Shown here: positions 56,206-57,500 of the stretch, piece by piece
Layout of the letters: every line of letters starts with the position of its first letter
Numbering within the stretch: the stretch's first letter is position 1
Program-made: the position numbers and the translations under genes
The notes under the pieces: generated by a model
Databases searched by the model: none
What the model was told of the DNA's origin: nothing
The model's input: the letters and a program-made list of their open reading frames with translations, nothing else
NCBI GenBank assembly: GCA_018398765.1
Contig: JAHBMJ010000034.1
Coordinates: 1-57,500 of the forward strand
Reading direction: 5' to 3'
Length of the DNA: 57,500 bases
Source of the DNA: Chromera velia
Lineage: Eukaryota > Sar > Chromeraceae

Positions 56206-57223
56206 CTCATGGGCTGATTCAAATTTGGGGGGAATCTTCTTATCCGTTTTTTTGTTCTTCTTCCGGATCTTCAGCTCGCTTCCGTCTTCCGGTGTCTCTA
56301 CGTTCTCAGGAGGAAACTCTTCTGAAATGACTTGCACCTCCGCTCGCAAGGTCAGCTCATTCGACGGCCCCAGAAAGCCCTGTGCGCGCGTCAACTGCAG
56401 ACTCGGTGCGTCAGTCAAGCAGACAAGGTAAGCCCGAGTGGGGGTAAGAAAGTGTGATACTCAAAGCGAAAAGAAAAAGAGACGACAGGGTTTGCGTTCG
56501 ACGCTTTCCAGGTCGCCCACTTCCTACTGAAAGTATTTGACAGAAAGAATGGATGACTGTTTCCTCCCCTCTAGCTCTCACGGAACCCGCCAGGAATGAC
56601 TCTTGAAGGTTCCCGATGACTCTTGCGTGTGACAGCTGACCTCGTCGAGAGTTATCATGTCAGGCCATCCTCGGTCGAGGTTGGTTTCGTTGAAAATAAA
56701 GTTGTCGCCCTTTTTTACTGTATAACTGCATTCGATGAAACATGTACAGAAAAATCTGCGTTGCAATACGTTCTGAAGCAAAAATTCGCCACGATGAACG
56801 CTACGCAGTCTTAATTTTTCAATTGCAGGCAAATACCTAAAGCTGCAGGAATGAATATGACCAGGCTTAATTGTGGCAATCTCCAGTACGTGCTGTGAAA
56901 AAAGAAAGGAAGTGCAGACACACATACAGAAAGGACAAAGATGAGAAAGAGAGAAGGATTCATCTGATGGAAAGTGCGCGCAGCGATCTTTCCCCCCCTC
57001 TCGTCCATCCGCAGAGACAGAGATCCAACCAGCCAGCAACCGACCCTTCGTATTTATGGTTCTGAACGATGATCCGATATGATACATCAACGTCCCATTT
57101 CTTCACCGTGAGGTTCTGAGGTAATACCTCAAGGAAGACAGACATTGCATCTTATGCTCTTTGATGGTCAGTGCCTGAAGGAAAGACCAGAAGGTTGAAC
57201 TCGAAATTTCCAACAAGTGTCGC
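56206..57223 (-). CDS. MATH domain B (upstream exons of the same gene), with an in-frame stop
   Basis: Exons read at about 57223 down to a GTCGGT donor near 57054, then 56641-56725 and 56206-56394. They encode ATLVGNFEFNLLVFPSG, AMSVFLEV, WDVDVSYRIIVQNHKYEG, YTVKKGDNFIFNETNLDRGW and QGFLGPSNELTLRAEVQVIS, the same MATH order as domain A. The middle exon is 85 nt in both copies. Phases join cleanly, and 56206 joins in phase 0 to 55796. In the loop between IFPSG-like and MSVFLE a TAA (57152-57154, minus) interrupts the frame. No plausible splice removes it. The matching first MATH exon and the gene start lie nearer the window edge or beyond it and are not resolved. Confidence 0.65.
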
Positions 57224-57500
57224 CTGCAAGGAGCCAATTATCCACATCCAGGGAGAGATGAGATGAGAGAGAGAGAACCGACGAAGCTGCATTCTTGTTC
57301 TCACTGCTTCTTGAAGAAAAGTAGCAGAAAGGAGTGAACGGTTGTTGCATACGAATTCTGTCCGAACCACTCAGCCTGTCTTCGTGATTGTGAAGCCATG
57401 CAGTCTCTCTTGCCGAATGTCCTGGTAGATGTGCCCTTACTGCGCGTCTTCTTTCAGGAACACGCACGCACGTTGAGCGCCTTCAAGCACAACCTCTTGA
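57224..57500. other. Unresolved 5' flank of the MATH/MYND gene at the window edge
   Basis: By analogy with domain A, a roughly 72-nt first MATH exon should lie to the right of 57223. I could not find a convincing one before the window ends. A short frame at the very edge (starting QEVVLEGAQRACVF on the minus strand) may be coding. Confidence 0.3.

Overview
This window reads as nuclear DNA of an intron-rich unicellular eukaryote. Genes on both strands are split by short spliceosomal introns with GT..GCAG borders, intergenic space is wide and AT-rich, there are many microsatellites, and no operon-like packing is seen. The gene set (PPR protein, ABCC transporter, MATH/MYND and U-box proteins, CxH..CxxC cysteine repeats, a Helitron remnant) and the splice style fit a protist alga, for example a chromerid-like alveolate. 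That placement is inference only; no rRNA or other marker gene is present.

Layout. 1-10.7 kb: mostly repeats. There is a fold-back element (219-673), an ankyrin-repeat gene on the minus strand (2812-4158), a TRIM-like pair of direct repeats (5116-6979), a 1.2 kb CTGA-type satellite (7568-8835) and a purine-rich minisatellite (about 9590-10440). 11-13.5 kb: two small plus-strand genes, a CxH..CxxC cysteine-repeat protein and a membrane U-box protein. 13.5-20.7 kb: mobile-element debris, with a MITE-like element, a 250-bp direct-repeat pair, and a deleted, frameshifted Helitron helicase on the minus strand.

21.4-30.4 kb (plus strand): the most unusual locus. It holds three diverged domains that resemble the diadenylate-cyclase (DAC, DisA_N) fold, separated by polar linkers and a TPR-like segment. 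The third is spliced in frame to a C-terminal coiled coil made of about four repeats. The ends of the gene model are good; the middle exons (22.4-26.9 kb) are tentative.

30.5-35.8 kb: gene-poor. It contains an LTR retrotransposon remnant whose 5' LTR, primer-binding site and polypurine tract can be read directly. 35.8-48.7 kb (minus strand): a complete 28-exon ABCC (MRP-type) full transporter. I traced every exon; the frame closes exactly at 1771 residues. 49.6-52.6 kb (plus): an apparently intronless PPR protein of 1008 residues, divergent from the transporter. 53.5-57.5 kb (minus, 5' end outside the window): a gene with two MATH domains, a membrane segment, a long poly-glutamate tract and a C-terminal MYND zinc finger. 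Its upstream MATH copy carries an in-frame stop.

The neighbouring genes show no evident shared pathway. All family calls are from reading motifs by eye; no database search was run.
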